Position numbers and translations under genes: made by a program
Shown: positions 1-9,950 of the stretch, piece by piece
Layout: every line of letters begins with the position of its first letter
How positions within the stretch are numbered: the stretch's first letter is position 1
Notes under the pieces: generated by a model
What the model was told of the DNA's origin: nothing
Database searches by the model: none
The model's input: only the letters and a program-made list of their open reading frames with translations
Origin: Carettochelys insculpta
Taxonomy: Eukaryota; Chordata; Testudines; Carettochelyidae
DNA length: 64,000 bases
Reading direction: 5' to 3'
NCBI RefSeq assembly: GCF_033958435.1
Contig: NC_134158.1
Location: 4,917,837 to 4,981,836, forward strand

Positions 1-138
1 CAGCCTGTGTCCCCACCCAGAGCTCTCACAACCCCGCCCCCAATCCTGTCCTGAGCCCGGGCTCGCGGCGCCAGCAAAAGGGGTTCGTCCAGGAACTGAG
101 CAGCAACTGAGAAAGAGGCGGACTCTTGTGTTTTATGG

Positions 139-360
139 CCAATAGAGAGACAGGTTAGGGTTTTTTGGCCAATGAGAAAACGGGATTGGCTCGCTGTAGC
201 CAATGGGAGTGAGGATTGCCTGGATTGACACTCCATGACAGAGACGGGATCAGAGCAGGCGACCAATGGCAGGAAAGGCAGACTCAACTGGTCAAAGCCG
301 GAAGCGGATTGGTTCTCTTCACGACCAATGGCGGATCGTGGAGGCAAGTTGACGGCCAAT
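139..360 (+). promoter_or_regulatory. Phased CCAAT-box array
   Basis: Six forward CCAAT boxes start at 139, 169, 200, 263, 325 and 356. Two reverse boxes (ATTGG) lie at 185 and 308. The forward spacings are 30, 31, 63, 62 and 31 bp, so all fall on a lattice of about 31 bp, and weakened CCAAT-like cores occupy the two vacant lattice points near 232 and 293. This looks like a diverged tandem repeat in which each unit carries one NF-Y-type site. It sits directly upstream of a CpG island and about 0.8 kb upstream of the first TRIM exon, so a promoter role is inferred. NF-Y binding to CCAAT is established knowledge. Confidence 0.7.
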
Positions 361-1000
361 GGGGGAGCGGGGCGGGGCAATTCGAAGGCGCGCGGGACTG
401 GGCTGCAGCACAGGACGCTGGTTGTGGTGAGGCGCTGCCGCAGCGCTGGATGTGTGCGGGGTCGGTTGGGCCCCGGGCTGGGCCGGGCCGGGCTCGCGCT
501 GGGTGGGGGATGGGCTGGGAGGGGTCATTGACCGCCCGAGGCGCTGCCGACGGACTCGCCGGGCGGGGGGCGCGCGAGGGGCTGTGGTGAGAGGGGAGAA
601 AAACACCCTTCCCCCCTCCTAGCGGGTGCGCCCCGGGCCCCGCGTGGCGCTGGAGCCCGAGGCCGGGGGCGGAGCTCAGTGTCTGGTTCCCGCCTCTCCC
701 GGGGGGCGGGGCCGGGGCCGGGGCCGGGGGGTTTGTTCCCGCCCCCGCGGGGCGGTGGGTGTGAGCAGAGCCCGGCGCTGCCCCTCCCCCCACGTGCCCC
801 GGGGGCAGCAGCGGCACCAGGTCCGGCCCCGACCCCGTCCGCCCTTCCCGCCCCCCCCACCGGCCACAGCCCCGAGCCGGGACCTGCTGGGGCCGCGAGG
901 AGCCGCCACTGCCCCAGCCCGGCCCAGACTCTGCCCGTGGCCGGGGGGAGGGGCCGGAGTTAACTCTTCGCTCGCCCTGGCCCAGGGGCTGGGGCTGGGG
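350..1000. promoter_or_regulatory. CpG island at the TRIM pseudogene 5' end
   Basis: The sequence is very GC-rich with many CpG dinucleotides and GC boxes (ggggcggggc near 367 and 703). It lies between the CCAAT array and the first TRIM exon, which suggests a housekeeping-style promoter. No TATA box was seen. The transcription start cannot be placed. Confidence 0.6.
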
Positions 1001-1131
1001 GTTATTCTATTCCCACCGCTCCGCACAGGGCCTGGTGGAAGCAGCAGGAGGAGAAGCCCCCGAGCTGCGGCCAAACACGCTCCGGGTGTGACACTGAACT
1101 GCAGCGGCTGCTGCCCGCGTGCGCCGGGGCC

Positions 1132-1440
1132 ATGGCTGCGGGGACCTGGCCAGGAGCTTCCGGGAAGAAGCCCAACTTCTTCTGCCCCCAGTGCAGAGAA
1201 ACCACCCGGCAGAGAAACCTGCAGCCCAACCGGCAGCTGGGGAACCTGGTGGAGTTAGTGAAACGCCTGCGAGCCCCGGCGGGGCCGGAGCCCGAGGGGC
1301 AGCGAGTGTGTGAGAGGCACCAGGAGGCTCTGAAACTCTTCTGCCAGGAGGATCAAAGCCCCATCTGCGTGGTGTGCGACAGGTCCAGGACTCACCGCGC
1401 TCACATGGTGGTGCCCGTGGAGGAGGCTGCCCAGGAGTAG
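1132..1440 (+). pseudogene. TRIM exon 1, truncated RING plus B-box
   Basis: The ATG at 1132 opens 102 codons. The start resembles the TRIM exon at 21,133 (MAAG...), then jumps to the end of the RING (CPQCRETTRQRNLQPNRQL). About 40 residues with the first zinc ligands are missing, so the RING cannot fold. The B-box follows intact ([12 protein letters not shown], then CVVCDRSRTHRAH). The exon should end GAG-TAC-AAG before the donor, as in the two other copies in this window. Here it reads GAG-TAG-AGG before gtaggg, so the ORF stops at the splice site. Confidence 0.8.
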
Positions 1441-1772
1441 AGGGTAGGGAACGGGTCCCTGCTGGGCTGGGTGTCACAGGGGCAGCTTCTCTGCAATGAC
1501 AGTGCCTCCTGCGTGGGTCTCACTGGCCCTGGGGTGGAGCCACAGACCTGTCTGATAATATGACCCAGCCACCTGCAGCCCCTGGTGCTTGGGTGAAACT
1601 GGGCCAGGCCCAGCAGTGCTGCGGGGGGGATACCCTGGAGCTGGGGTCACTTCTCAGGGGGCTGGAAAATGGGAAGCTGCCCCCCAGCCCCACTCTGCTC
1701 CGTGACACTGTTTTCGCTGGACACAAACCAATGGCCCCAAACCAGCCCCAGAGCCACTGTCTGTGTTTGCAG

Positions 1773-1868
1773 GAGCAACTCCTGAGCCACCTGCAGCGCC
1801 TGCGGAAGCAGAGAAAGGAGCTCGTGGGCCTGAAATCCGCCTGGGCCGAGGAGAGCGAGAGGCTGCGG
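1773..1868 (+). pseudogene. TRIM 96-nt coiled-coil exon
   Basis: This exon is exactly 96 nt between a pyrimidine-rich acceptor (tgtttgcag) and a gtaggt donor. It encodes 32 open codons beginning EQLLSHLQRLRKQRKEL, a heptad-rich segment. The length matches the homologous exon at 24,029-24,124. The exon itself is undamaged. Confidence 0.8.
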
Positions 1869-2031
1869 GTAGGTGCCCGGCCCTGCCCAGGTGCTTTGCA
1901 CAGGGGCAGTGACAGCACCAGGGGGTGTCTGCACTGGTTGGCGTCTGCGACACTCAGAGGTTAAAGTGTTTCCAGGGCCGATTCAGGGAGCGAGCTCAGG
2001 GTCCCAGTAACCAGTGTGGGGCAGCCCCTGC

Positions 2032-2166
2032 TCAGGGCCCTGGTGTAAATCAGGAGTGACCCCCGGCAGTCAGTAGTCGGGGTCAGACTACTCAGGCCCC
2101 TGGTGTAAATCAGGAGTGACCCCTGGCAGTCAGTAGTCAGAGTCAGGCTGCTCAGGCCCCTAATGG
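2032..2166. repeat. 60-bp direct repeat, two units plus a partial third
   Basis: Two adjacent 60-bp units share tcaggcccctggtgtaaatc and cagtcagtagtc, and a third start is at 2152. It is a small intronic tandem duplication with no coding signal. Confidence 0.7.
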
Positions 2167-2468
2167 AAATTCCCACTGGAGACAGTGAGGGCAGCGCAGG
2201 GGGTGGGAGCAGCCTCTGGCTCTGCCGCTCAAGCCCTGGGGGCCGGTGGAGAGGTTGGTGGCGCTGCTCGAGGTGCTCAGCTGTGGCCGAGTGGGGCTGA
2301 GACAGGGGAAGCTCTGGGCTGGGCCCAGGGCTGGAGTATCGGACCCTCCAATGAGGCCAGTGGCCGGTTTGGGCTGAATGAAAAGCCCTGTGCAGCGCAG
2401 AACAGCCCCTGTCCCACGTCCCATGTCCTTCTCTCCCCGTGGCCGCCCGGCCCCTCTGTGCACCCCAG

Positions 2469-2681
2469 TGGCAGACCGCCGTGGAGAGGCAGCTGGTGGC
2501 GTGGGAGTTCCTGGGTGAGCGAGAGCGCCTCCTGCTGGCCCGGCTGGGAGAGCTGGCCCCGGAGATCGGGCAGAGGGAGGAGGAAAATGCCACCCGGCTA
2601 GGGGAGGAAATTTCCCAGCTCAGCGCCCTGATCACGGAGCTGGAGGGGATGTGTTAGCAGCCAGCGCTGGAACTGCTGCAG
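2469..2681 (+). pseudogene. TRIM long coiled-coil exon with nonsense codon
   Basis: The exon is 213 nt, bounded by caccccag and gtgaga. It encodes a coiled coil (AVERQLVAWEFLGERERLLL...), closely related to the orphan exons at 53,217 and 62,927, which have the same 213-nt length. The usual TRIM exon is 231 nt, as at 25,790. Near its end the conserved CQQPALELLQ region reads TGT-TAG-CAG, a CAG to TAG change that truncates the protein. Confidence 0.8.
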
Positions 2682-3068
2682 GTGAGACGGTGCCGGACGC
2701 GCCCAGTGCCGGGAGGGGACGGCCCCTGGGGCTCCTGGGGGAACTCAGCGCAGTGATCGCGGCCCAGGGTGGCTGCAGGGCTGGGGGCTCAGGGCTGCGG
2801 AGAGACGGGAGTTGGGGCTGCGGGGGCTGGGGGGAAGCAGGTGACATGTCCCAGCTCCAAGCCCAGGGCTCAGTGCAGAGGCCCGGCCGCGCTGCAGAGC
2901 AGCTGGTGTGACAGGGCTCTGCTCACCCCGGCACAGCCCGTTAGCGCCCCCACTCCCTGGGGAGCCGCCTGTGGGGCTGAGGCCGTGGGAGCAGCGTGAG
3001 CTGTGTGGGGCAAGGCCAGGCTGGGCCGTGGGCACTGACTCTCTGCTCTGTCTCCCCATCCCCTCTAG

Positions 3069-3091
3069 GGTGTCAGAAGCTCTGTGAACAG
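3069..3091 (+). pseudogene. TRIM 23-nt exon
   Basis: The 23-nt exon (ggtgtcagaagctctgtgaa plus cag) lies between a cccctctag acceptor and a gtaagt donor. Size and sequence match the microexon at 26,582-26,604. Confidence 0.75.
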
Positions 3092-3672
3092 GTAAGTCTG
3101 GCTCCATCTGCCCCCACCCCCGTCATGCTGGGACGAGGCTCAGAAACCAGGCTGAGGCCCAGCCCCCCACCAGGGACTGTCTCCCCCTCTGGGTCCCTCC
3201 CCCTCCTTCCCTGTAGCCCTGGGGCTGCTGCCACCGTGGGTGTGTGACCCACCCTGGGGAGGGAGCTGCCCCAGGGCTCTAGGCTGGGAACCCTCCCTGG
3301 GGCCTGGCTGGCTCAGGAGATCAGTAACGGGGCTGGGGCCTGTCACCCCGAGGGCCCAGCTAGGACGTGGCCCCAGCTCTGTCATGGCCCAAAGCCTGTC
3401 CCAGGTGAGGGGCCTGTGGGAAGAGCTGAGTGGCCCAGCCAGGTGTGGGGGGGGCTGGGGCTGGCCCTGCCTGCACTGGATTTTCTCTCTGAGGGTCAAG
3501 CCCCAGGCTGGGCCCCGGCAGGTGGTGCAGGCACTAAATTCCCTGGGCAGCAGAGGTCCCGGCCCCCTTAGCTCTGCCTGTGCCCAGCCCCCACCCGCTG
3601 CCCTGTCCGGCGTTGGGGGCAGGAGCTGAGGGCCGAGGAGGGGGAGGAACAACCCCACTGGTGTCTCTGCAG

Positions 3673-3785
3673 GGCCGAGAAGGTGACATCTCCCCGTCCG
3701 GCGCCCAAGTGCCCTGAGCTGGAGCAGAGAATCCGGGATTTCGCTGGGGAGCCCCGTCTGCAGGAGGCCGTGACGGGATTCCTGG
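3673..3785 (+). pseudogene. TRIM linker exon before B30.2
   Basis: The exon is 113 nt, open in the phase left by the 23-nt exon, and encodes a linker containing CPELEQRIRDFAGEPRLQEA. The acceptor is tctctgcag and the donor gtgagg. It corresponds to the 116-nt exon at 27,244. Confidence 0.7.
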
Positions 3786-4943
3786 GTGAGGGGTGCTGCT
3801 GCTGGGGGTTTCTCTCCCCCTGGGTCCGGGCAGGGGCAGAGGCTCCCCCATGGCAATCGGGGACGGCAGGAAGTGGCAGCTCCTTCGTTTGGGTTCATGT
3901 CAGTGGCTGAGGATTAGAGCTGGGATCAGAGCCCCTGGTGTCCCAGCTCCCCAGGCTGCTCGGAGCAGAGCCGGTGTGGAGAGAGGGAGCTGAGGAGAGA
4001 ATTGCTAATCCCGTATGTGTGCGCCCGGGCGCCTCCCGCTCTGTCCCCAGGCAGGCGCGTGCCGGGGCTGATGCTCTCGGCTCCGTCGGTCGCTCACAAC
4101 TCTTGTGTATTTCACTCACTCTAACTGGCGGCTCGATGCTCCGGGTCTGGAACTGGGGCCTGGAATTGTGGGCTGGGAACTGGGGGCGAATGTGGGGCCG
4201 CGTGGCTGGGCTCTGAGTGGGTCCGTGCTGGGGGGAGGTGCCCAGCGAGGGAGCTGGGAATTGACTTTCTGGGGGGATTTGTGCAGGTGGGTTAAACCCG
4301 GTCACATCGGCCTCCAGAGAAACGCAGCCCAGCGCGCGTGGGATGGTCAGGCTGGAGTCCCGGAGAAACCCCAGTGACCCCTCCTGGGGAGGGCTGGGGC
4401 TGTGAGCCCAGGGACACTGCTCGGAGCAGAAAGGCAGGTGTCCCATACAGACGGGGATGGCCGAGAACAGGGGTGTGGAGGGAAGGTGCCTCCCCTGCGG
4501 CCGCCCCCTCCTGCTGCACCAGGAGAGACTCTCCCTCCATCCCGCCTGCGCCGGCCGGGGGGCAGTGACACTGGAGTTCTTCTGGGCACCGCTGAGAGGG
4601 GCAAATGAGAGCGAATTGCTGCAAACAGGGCGACATCCAGCCCCAGGCCGAGGGCCCTGCACTACACGGCACCAGCCCAGTCACACGGAGCAGGGCTGGC
4701 GGAAGAGACGGCTGTCCTATGGGTCTGGGGCCCAGCCTTGGACTGGACGGGTCATTCGTCCTTCGGGCCCAAGCTGACGATACACGAGGGCTCTCTGTGC
4801 GCGGCTGGCAGCCGAAACGCCTCTGAGGAGCTGGTCCCTTGTCCTGAGTCCCAGGCCCCTCTCGCCGTGTGGGACAGAGCTGTGACTTCCAGCCCCAGGG
4901 GCCCTGACCCAGGCCAGTGACGGGTTTTTCTCTTTCCTTGCAG

Positions 4944-5208
4944 AGTCGCTGGCTGCAGAGAGAGGTGAGAATCCCGGGGCTGGGCTGGGGCGTGTGCCGG
5001 GATCTGCCCGGGGCCCGGCCGGGGAACGGGGCACAGACCGGCCGAGGGGAGTCGCAGGCTGCAGAACTGCTCTGTTGGGGGGCGGCGCAGAGCCGGGTGC
5101 TGCGGGGAGGGGCCGCGTACGGCCCTGCTCCGGGGGCTCTGCGGTGGGAATTCTCACCTCTCCCTCTGCCGGTCGTTGCAGGACTCGGACGAGCCCGAGG
5201 ATTCGCAG
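4944..5208 (+). pseudogene. Two possible small linker exons (4944-4964 and 5182-5208)
   Basis: Segments of 21 nt and 27 nt are each framed by a strong acceptor (ttccttgcag, gtcgttgcag) and a good donor (gtgaga, gtaact). Both lengths are multiples of three, like the 21-nt exons of the second TRIM gene and the heptad exons of butyrophilin-type genes. They are supported by splice signals only. Confidence 0.5.
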
Positions 5209-6189
5209 GTAACTGACGTTCACCCTGTGTGGGTGACTCCAGCTCCCTCCCTGCAGCCCCTCCTGGCCCCATGCCCAGGGCCCCACACCTGGGAGACGGC
5301 AGAGCTGGTGGGGGAGGGGATACCCCCAGTGGGGGAGGAGGAGCAAAACCAGACCCGCAGGGGCACCACAGGGAGGGGCTGAGAGCTGCCCCATGAGCCC
5401 AGCCCAGCCCCAGGGCAAAGAGCCGCCTCCTCCCTGTGCCCCGACCCCTCTGCCCTGCTGGAGGGAGGGGCTGGGAGTCAGTGGGTGAGCCGGGTCCCAG
5501 GCTGGGCCCAGACTCCCGTATTTCCCGCTGCCGGCGCCTGAGCTCAGTCCAGCTCCCGTCGGTTCCTGCCCCGCGTGGAGCTGAACCCGCTGAGCCCCGT
5601 CCCCACCGAGCTGGGAGTCACCCAGGGCTTCCACCAGGGTCTCCGCCGCCATGTCAGCGCCACTGACCGGAGCCCAGGGCAGCTTTCCTGGGGCTCTCAG
5701 CAGTGACCCCGGCTCTGCAGGGACCCGCCTCCCCCCGTCTGTCTGCAGCGAGGGGAGCAGAGGGGGAGCCGCCCTGGGCCTGGCGATGGAGAAGGGCCGG
5801 GGGCTCCCAGCCGCTGCTGCCGTGGCCGTGGCAGAGCCCCGGGGGCCGCTCAGCTCCGCACCGCGCCGGGCTGGGGGCGGGTCGCCAGTGTCCGGCTGGG
5901 GCCAAGGCTCCTGGTTTCCCACCAGGGTTTGTGTGCGGCCCGTGGCAGAGAGTCTCGGCGCCCATGTGACACTCGGGCACTGGGGGGGTGGGGGGAGCTG
6001 CAGCTCCGGCTGGGCGCTGGCGCCTGGGGTGGGGGTCAGCAAAGCGTGTGGGGAGGGGTCGGGAATGAGCAGCTGGAGCCCCACCCCTGCAGGGCTGTTA
6101 GTGCTGGGGCCTGAACCCCACAGCCAGAGTCTGCCACTGCTGCCGGCCCTTCTGGTCGCCCCCGACTGCACCCCCAGCCTTGTGCCCCT

Positions 6190-7570
6190 CGCCCCCGTCG
6201 CCCAGAACCGCCTCCTCCCTCTCCCCCTCCCCCCACAGAGACCACAGCTCCCCTCTGCCCCCCAGAACTGACTCCTTCCTCTCCCCTCCCCCCACAGAGA
6301 CCACAGCTCCCCTCTGCCCCCAGAACTGCCTCCTCCCTCTCCCCTCCCCCCACAGAGACCACAGCTCCCCTCTGCCCCCAGAACTGCCTCCTTCCTCTCC
6401 CCCTCCCCCCACAGAGACCACAGCTGCCCTCTGCCCCCCTGAACTGCCTCCTCCCCCTCCCCCTCCCCCCACAGAGACCACAGCTGCCCTCTGCCCCCCA
6501 GAACCGCCTCCTCCCTCTCCCCCTCCCCCCACAGAGACCACAGCTCCCCTCTGCCCCCAGAACTGCCTCTTCCCTCTCCCCCTCCCCCCACAGAGACCAC
6601 AGCTCCCCTCTGCCCCCCAGAACTGCCTCCTCCTTCGCCTCCCCCCACAGAGACCACAGCTCCCCTCTGCCCCCAGAACTGCCTCCTTCCTCTCCCCCTC
6701 CCCCCACAGAGACCACAGCTCCCCTCTGCCCCCCAGAACTGCCTCCTCCCTCTCCCCCTCTGCCCCCAGAACTGCCTCTTCCCCCTCCCCCTCTGCCCCC
6801 CAGAACTGCCTCCTCCCTCTCCCCCTCCCCCCACAGAGACCACAGCTCCCCTCTGCCCCCCAGAACTGCCTCCTCCCTCTCCCCCTCCCCCCACAGAGAC
6901 CACAGCTCCCCTCTGCCCCCAGAACTGCCTCTTCCCCCTCCCCCTCTGCCCCCCAGAACTGCCTCCTCCCTCTCTCCCTCCCCCCACAGAGACCACAGCT
7001 CCCCTCTGCCCCCCAGAACTGCCTCCTCCCTCTCCCCCTCCCCCCACAGAGACCACAGCTCCCCTCTGCCCCCCAGAACTGCCTCTTCCCCCTCCCCCTC
7101 TGCCCCCCAGAACCGCCTCCTTCCTCTCCCCCTCCCCCCACAGAGACCACAGCTCCCCTCTGCCCCCCCAGAACTGCCTCTTCCCCCTCCCCCTCTGCCC
7201 CCCAGAACCGCCTCCTTCCTCTCCCCCTCCCCCCACAGAGACCACAGCTCCCCTCTGCCCCCCCAAGAACTGCCTCCTCCTTCGCCTCCCCCCACAGAGA
7301 CCACAGCTCCCCTCTGCCCCGCCAAGAACTGCCTCCTCCCTCTCCCTCTTCCCCTCCCCCCACAGAGGCCACAGCTCCCCTCTGCCCCCCAGAACTGCCT
7401 CCCCCTCCCCCCGGAGAGACCCCAGCTCCCCTCTGCCCCCCAGAACTGCCTCCTCCCTCTCCCCCTCCCCCCACAGAGACTACAGCTCCCCCTCTGCCCC
7501 CCAGAACCACCTCCTCCCTTTTACTCTCCCCCCACAGAGACCACAGCTCCTCTGCCCCCCGTGCCATCCT
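6190..7570. repeat. ~59-bp pyrimidine-rich minisatellite with repeated splice-acceptor-like motif
   Basis: About 20 units of roughly 59 bp, some shortened to about 38 bp, contain ctccccctccccccacag followed by agaccacagctcccctctgc and cagaactgcctcctc. Each full unit contains a long pyrimidine tract ending in CAG, the form of a vertebrate 3' splice site. Long open frames exist here on both strands, but they only reflect the repeat composition. It lies in the intron before the PRY-SPRY exon. Confidence 0.9.
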
Positions 7571-8840
7571 CTTCCTCTTCCCACCCCCCACCACTGCTCC
7601 CTGCCCCTCCCCTCACCCCCCCTTCTGCTCCCTGCCCTTTAGTTCTCCCCATACCCTCCCCTCATCTCCTGCCTCCCTGACACCTGCACCCGCTCCCCTC
7701 TGGTCCCTTGGTGCCAGCCCCTCTGTTCACCGCTCCTCTGCCCCCTGAGCCCCCTCTCAGCCATTGTCCCGTCTGCCCCCTGGTGCCGGCCCTTCCCTTT
7801 GCCCCTCTGTCTGCCCCGTGTCTCGTCCCTTGTCTCCTTTGTGTCCCCGACGTGGGCCCTTCCCTCCCCCATCTCTGGCCCCTGGTGCCCATGTCCTTCC
7901 CCCCTCTGCCCTCCTTGCAGATGACCCTCTGCCCCACCCCCCATCCCTCCTGCTCACTCCCCCTACCCCACACCTCCCTATTCCTGGCACCCGCCCCTCC
8001 CCTCACTGCCCTATTGTGTCCTGAGATCTGCCCCCCTCTTCCCCCTTCCCCTGGTACCTGCCTCCCTGCTCACCCCCTTTGTCTCCTTCCCCTGCCCCCT
8101 CCTTTCCCCTGGAGCCTCCTCCTCCCCCTGCCCCTGTTCACCTCCTGTGTGCTGGGGTGTCGCCCCTCCCCCTCCTGCTCTGTGCCCCAGAGGCCAGCTC
8201 GACTCCTGCCCTCCCCTTGTCCCTGGGCCACCGCCCCAGCCCAGCCCCTCACTCCTGTCTGTGGGCCTGGAGCTGCCCCCACTCCTGCCCCTTAATTGCC
8301 CCAGCGCTGCCCCTCCCATCGCCCTGTTCTGCCCCCACCCCCTGCTCCTCCCCTCCCCCCTGCTGCCCCCGGCACCCCCCTCCTCCTTCCTTCCTCCCCC
8401 ACTGGGGCTGCCCTGCCCCGGCCGGTCCCTCGGCCCCCGGGTGCCTGCCTCACTCTGTGCCCTGGGGCTGCCCATTCCCTGCCCCCCATGGTGCTGGCAC
8501 CTGCCCTACCCCTCACCCCCCCACCCAGCACCCGTCCCTCCCCTTGGTCCCCTGCCCCATGGGAGCTCCCCATCGCCTCACAGCCCTCAGCCCCGCCCCT
8601 TGCTGCCCCTTCCGTCACCCTCTGCAGCCCCCGGTACCCCCCTTCATCCCTCCCAGGGCTTATGGGGTCTGCTCCTCTGCCCCCCATTGCCCTCATTGTG
8701 CCCATCACCTGCCCCTCTCCCTTCACACCTCCCCATCACCTGCCCCTTCTCTCTCCTCTCCAGCTGTGAGCCTGCCACCTTCTCACCCCTTCCCTACTCC
8801 CCTGCCCTCCTCCCTCAGTGTCTCCTCCCAGGCAGAGGGG
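7570..8840. repeat. Diverged pyrimidine-rich low-complexity tract
   Basis: The plus strand is almost all C and T, with short degenerate units such as cccctggtgcc and cctgcccctcccctc. Together with the minisatellite it makes about 2.6 kb of strand-asymmetric DNA. No exon is recognisable. Confidence 0.8.
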
Positions 8841-8952
8841 CCCTGACTCCCCTCAGACAACACCCCCAGAGCGATCACTGGGGCGCAGGTTCATTTCCCT
8901 CCGACCCCAGGGACCAGCCCTGCCCCCGCACTGACTCTGTGACTCTCCCCAG

Positions 8953-9548
8953 TGGACGTCACTCTGGATCCAGACACGGCTCATCCCCGGCTCGTCCTCT
9001 CTGAGGATGGGAAACGTGTGAGATGCGGAGACACCCGCCAGGACCTGCCCCACAACGCTGAGAGATTTGATCCTTGTCCCTGTGTGCTGGGCGCGGAGCG
9101 GCTCACGGGCGGGAGGTGTTGCTGGGAGGTGGAGGTGGGAGACAGGAGTGGGTGGTACCTGGGGGTGTGCAGGGGATCTGTGCGCAGGAAGGGGCAGGTC
9201 ACACACCCCTGAGGATGGATACTGGGCCGTGTGTCTGAGGGACGGGGGATACGAGGCCCTCACCTTCCCCTGGAGCCCCTTCCCCGTGAGCGCCAGGCCC
9301 GGCCGGGTGGGGATTTTCCTGCACTACGAGGCGGGCGAAGTCTCATTTTACAATGTGACTGACAGGTCCCATCTCTGCACTTTCACCCACACCTTCTCTG
9401 GGCCCCTCCGCCCTTTCTTCTGTCCTGGCCTCAACCCTGGGTGGACAAACGCGGCTCCCCTGACAATCTGCCCCCTCCCAGCGCAGCCGCAGGGAATCCC
9501 TGTCCCTGGCAGTGACCCCGCGGCACAGACTGACCCCTCCCAGCACTG
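8953..9548 (+). pseudogene. PRY-SPRY (B30.2) exon with frameshift
   Basis: After the acceptor gactctccccag the frame begins [18 protein letters not shown], the PRY signature. It continues through a [15 protein letters not shown] motif to a TGA at about 9210. The rest of the SPRY (EDGYWAVCLRDGGYEALTF..., then a C-terminal tail ending in QTDPSQH) is in another frame that stops at 9549. A single-base indel near 9195-9205 accounts for the break. The intact homologue is the exon at 34,170. Confidence 0.85.
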
Positions 9549-9950
9549 AGCAGCCCCCAGCCCTGCTCCCATGGGGACGTCTAAGGGGCATCGCCCGCCT
9601 GCCCCCCCCCCCGCATCAGTGCCCAGGCCTGTGAGCTGGGAGGGGGAGGGCAGGAAGGGGCTGGGGGAGCAGCTGCAGGCTGTGGGGGGCAGGGTCGGGT
9701 CGATGCTGAGGGTGGGGTGAGGAGGGGGCTGCAGTGGCGGGACAGGAGGAGCCCAGTGAGGGGAGAGGCCCAGTGGGGGGGCCCGGGCACTTGGCACATT
9801 TCCTGCCAATGTGCGAGCTCACAGCTACAAAGCCCATTCGTGCTCACCCGACACCCCCGGCCCGTCTGATCTCCCCAGGCCTCCCACTAGCGCGGCCATT
9901 TACAGCCATCTCCTGACATTACAAGTGATGCAAAACAAACCAGGACGCGC
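9549..9950. other. 3' flank of the TRIM pseudogene
   Basis: GC-rich DNA with G runs. No clear AATAAA, repeat or exon was recognised. Confidence 0.4.

Larger units (their letters stand above)
1132..9548 (+). pseudogene. TRIM-family (RING/B-box/coiled-coil/B30.2) pseudogene
   Basis: Exons follow the standard TRIM order: RING/B-box (1132-1440), 96-nt coiled-coil exon (1773-1868), long coiled-coil exon (2469-2681), 23-nt exon (3069-3091), 113-nt exon (3673-3785), possible small exons (4944-4964, 5182-5208) and a PRY-SPRY exon (from 8953). Splice borders are good. The reading frame is broken at least four ways. The first half of the RING is missing. A TAG stands where the B-box exon normally has a TAC codon just before its donor. 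A TAG replaces a CAG codon in the long coiled-coil exon. A one-base frameshift interrupts the SPRY near 9198. TRIM proteins are E3 ubiquitin ligases; this copy could not make one. A short RING-less product is possible but unsupported. Confidence 0.85.

Noticed and set aside
154..166. Telomere-like ttagggtttttt
   Set aside because: Single occurrence; it belongs to the CCAAT-array repeat unit.
4717..7594. Very long open frames on both strands (up to 849 codons) across the minisatellite
   Set aside because: They exist because the repeat has almost no T-A-containing triplets on either strand. The translated peptide is a low-complexity repeat with no domain, and it runs through the exons of a gene on the other strand.
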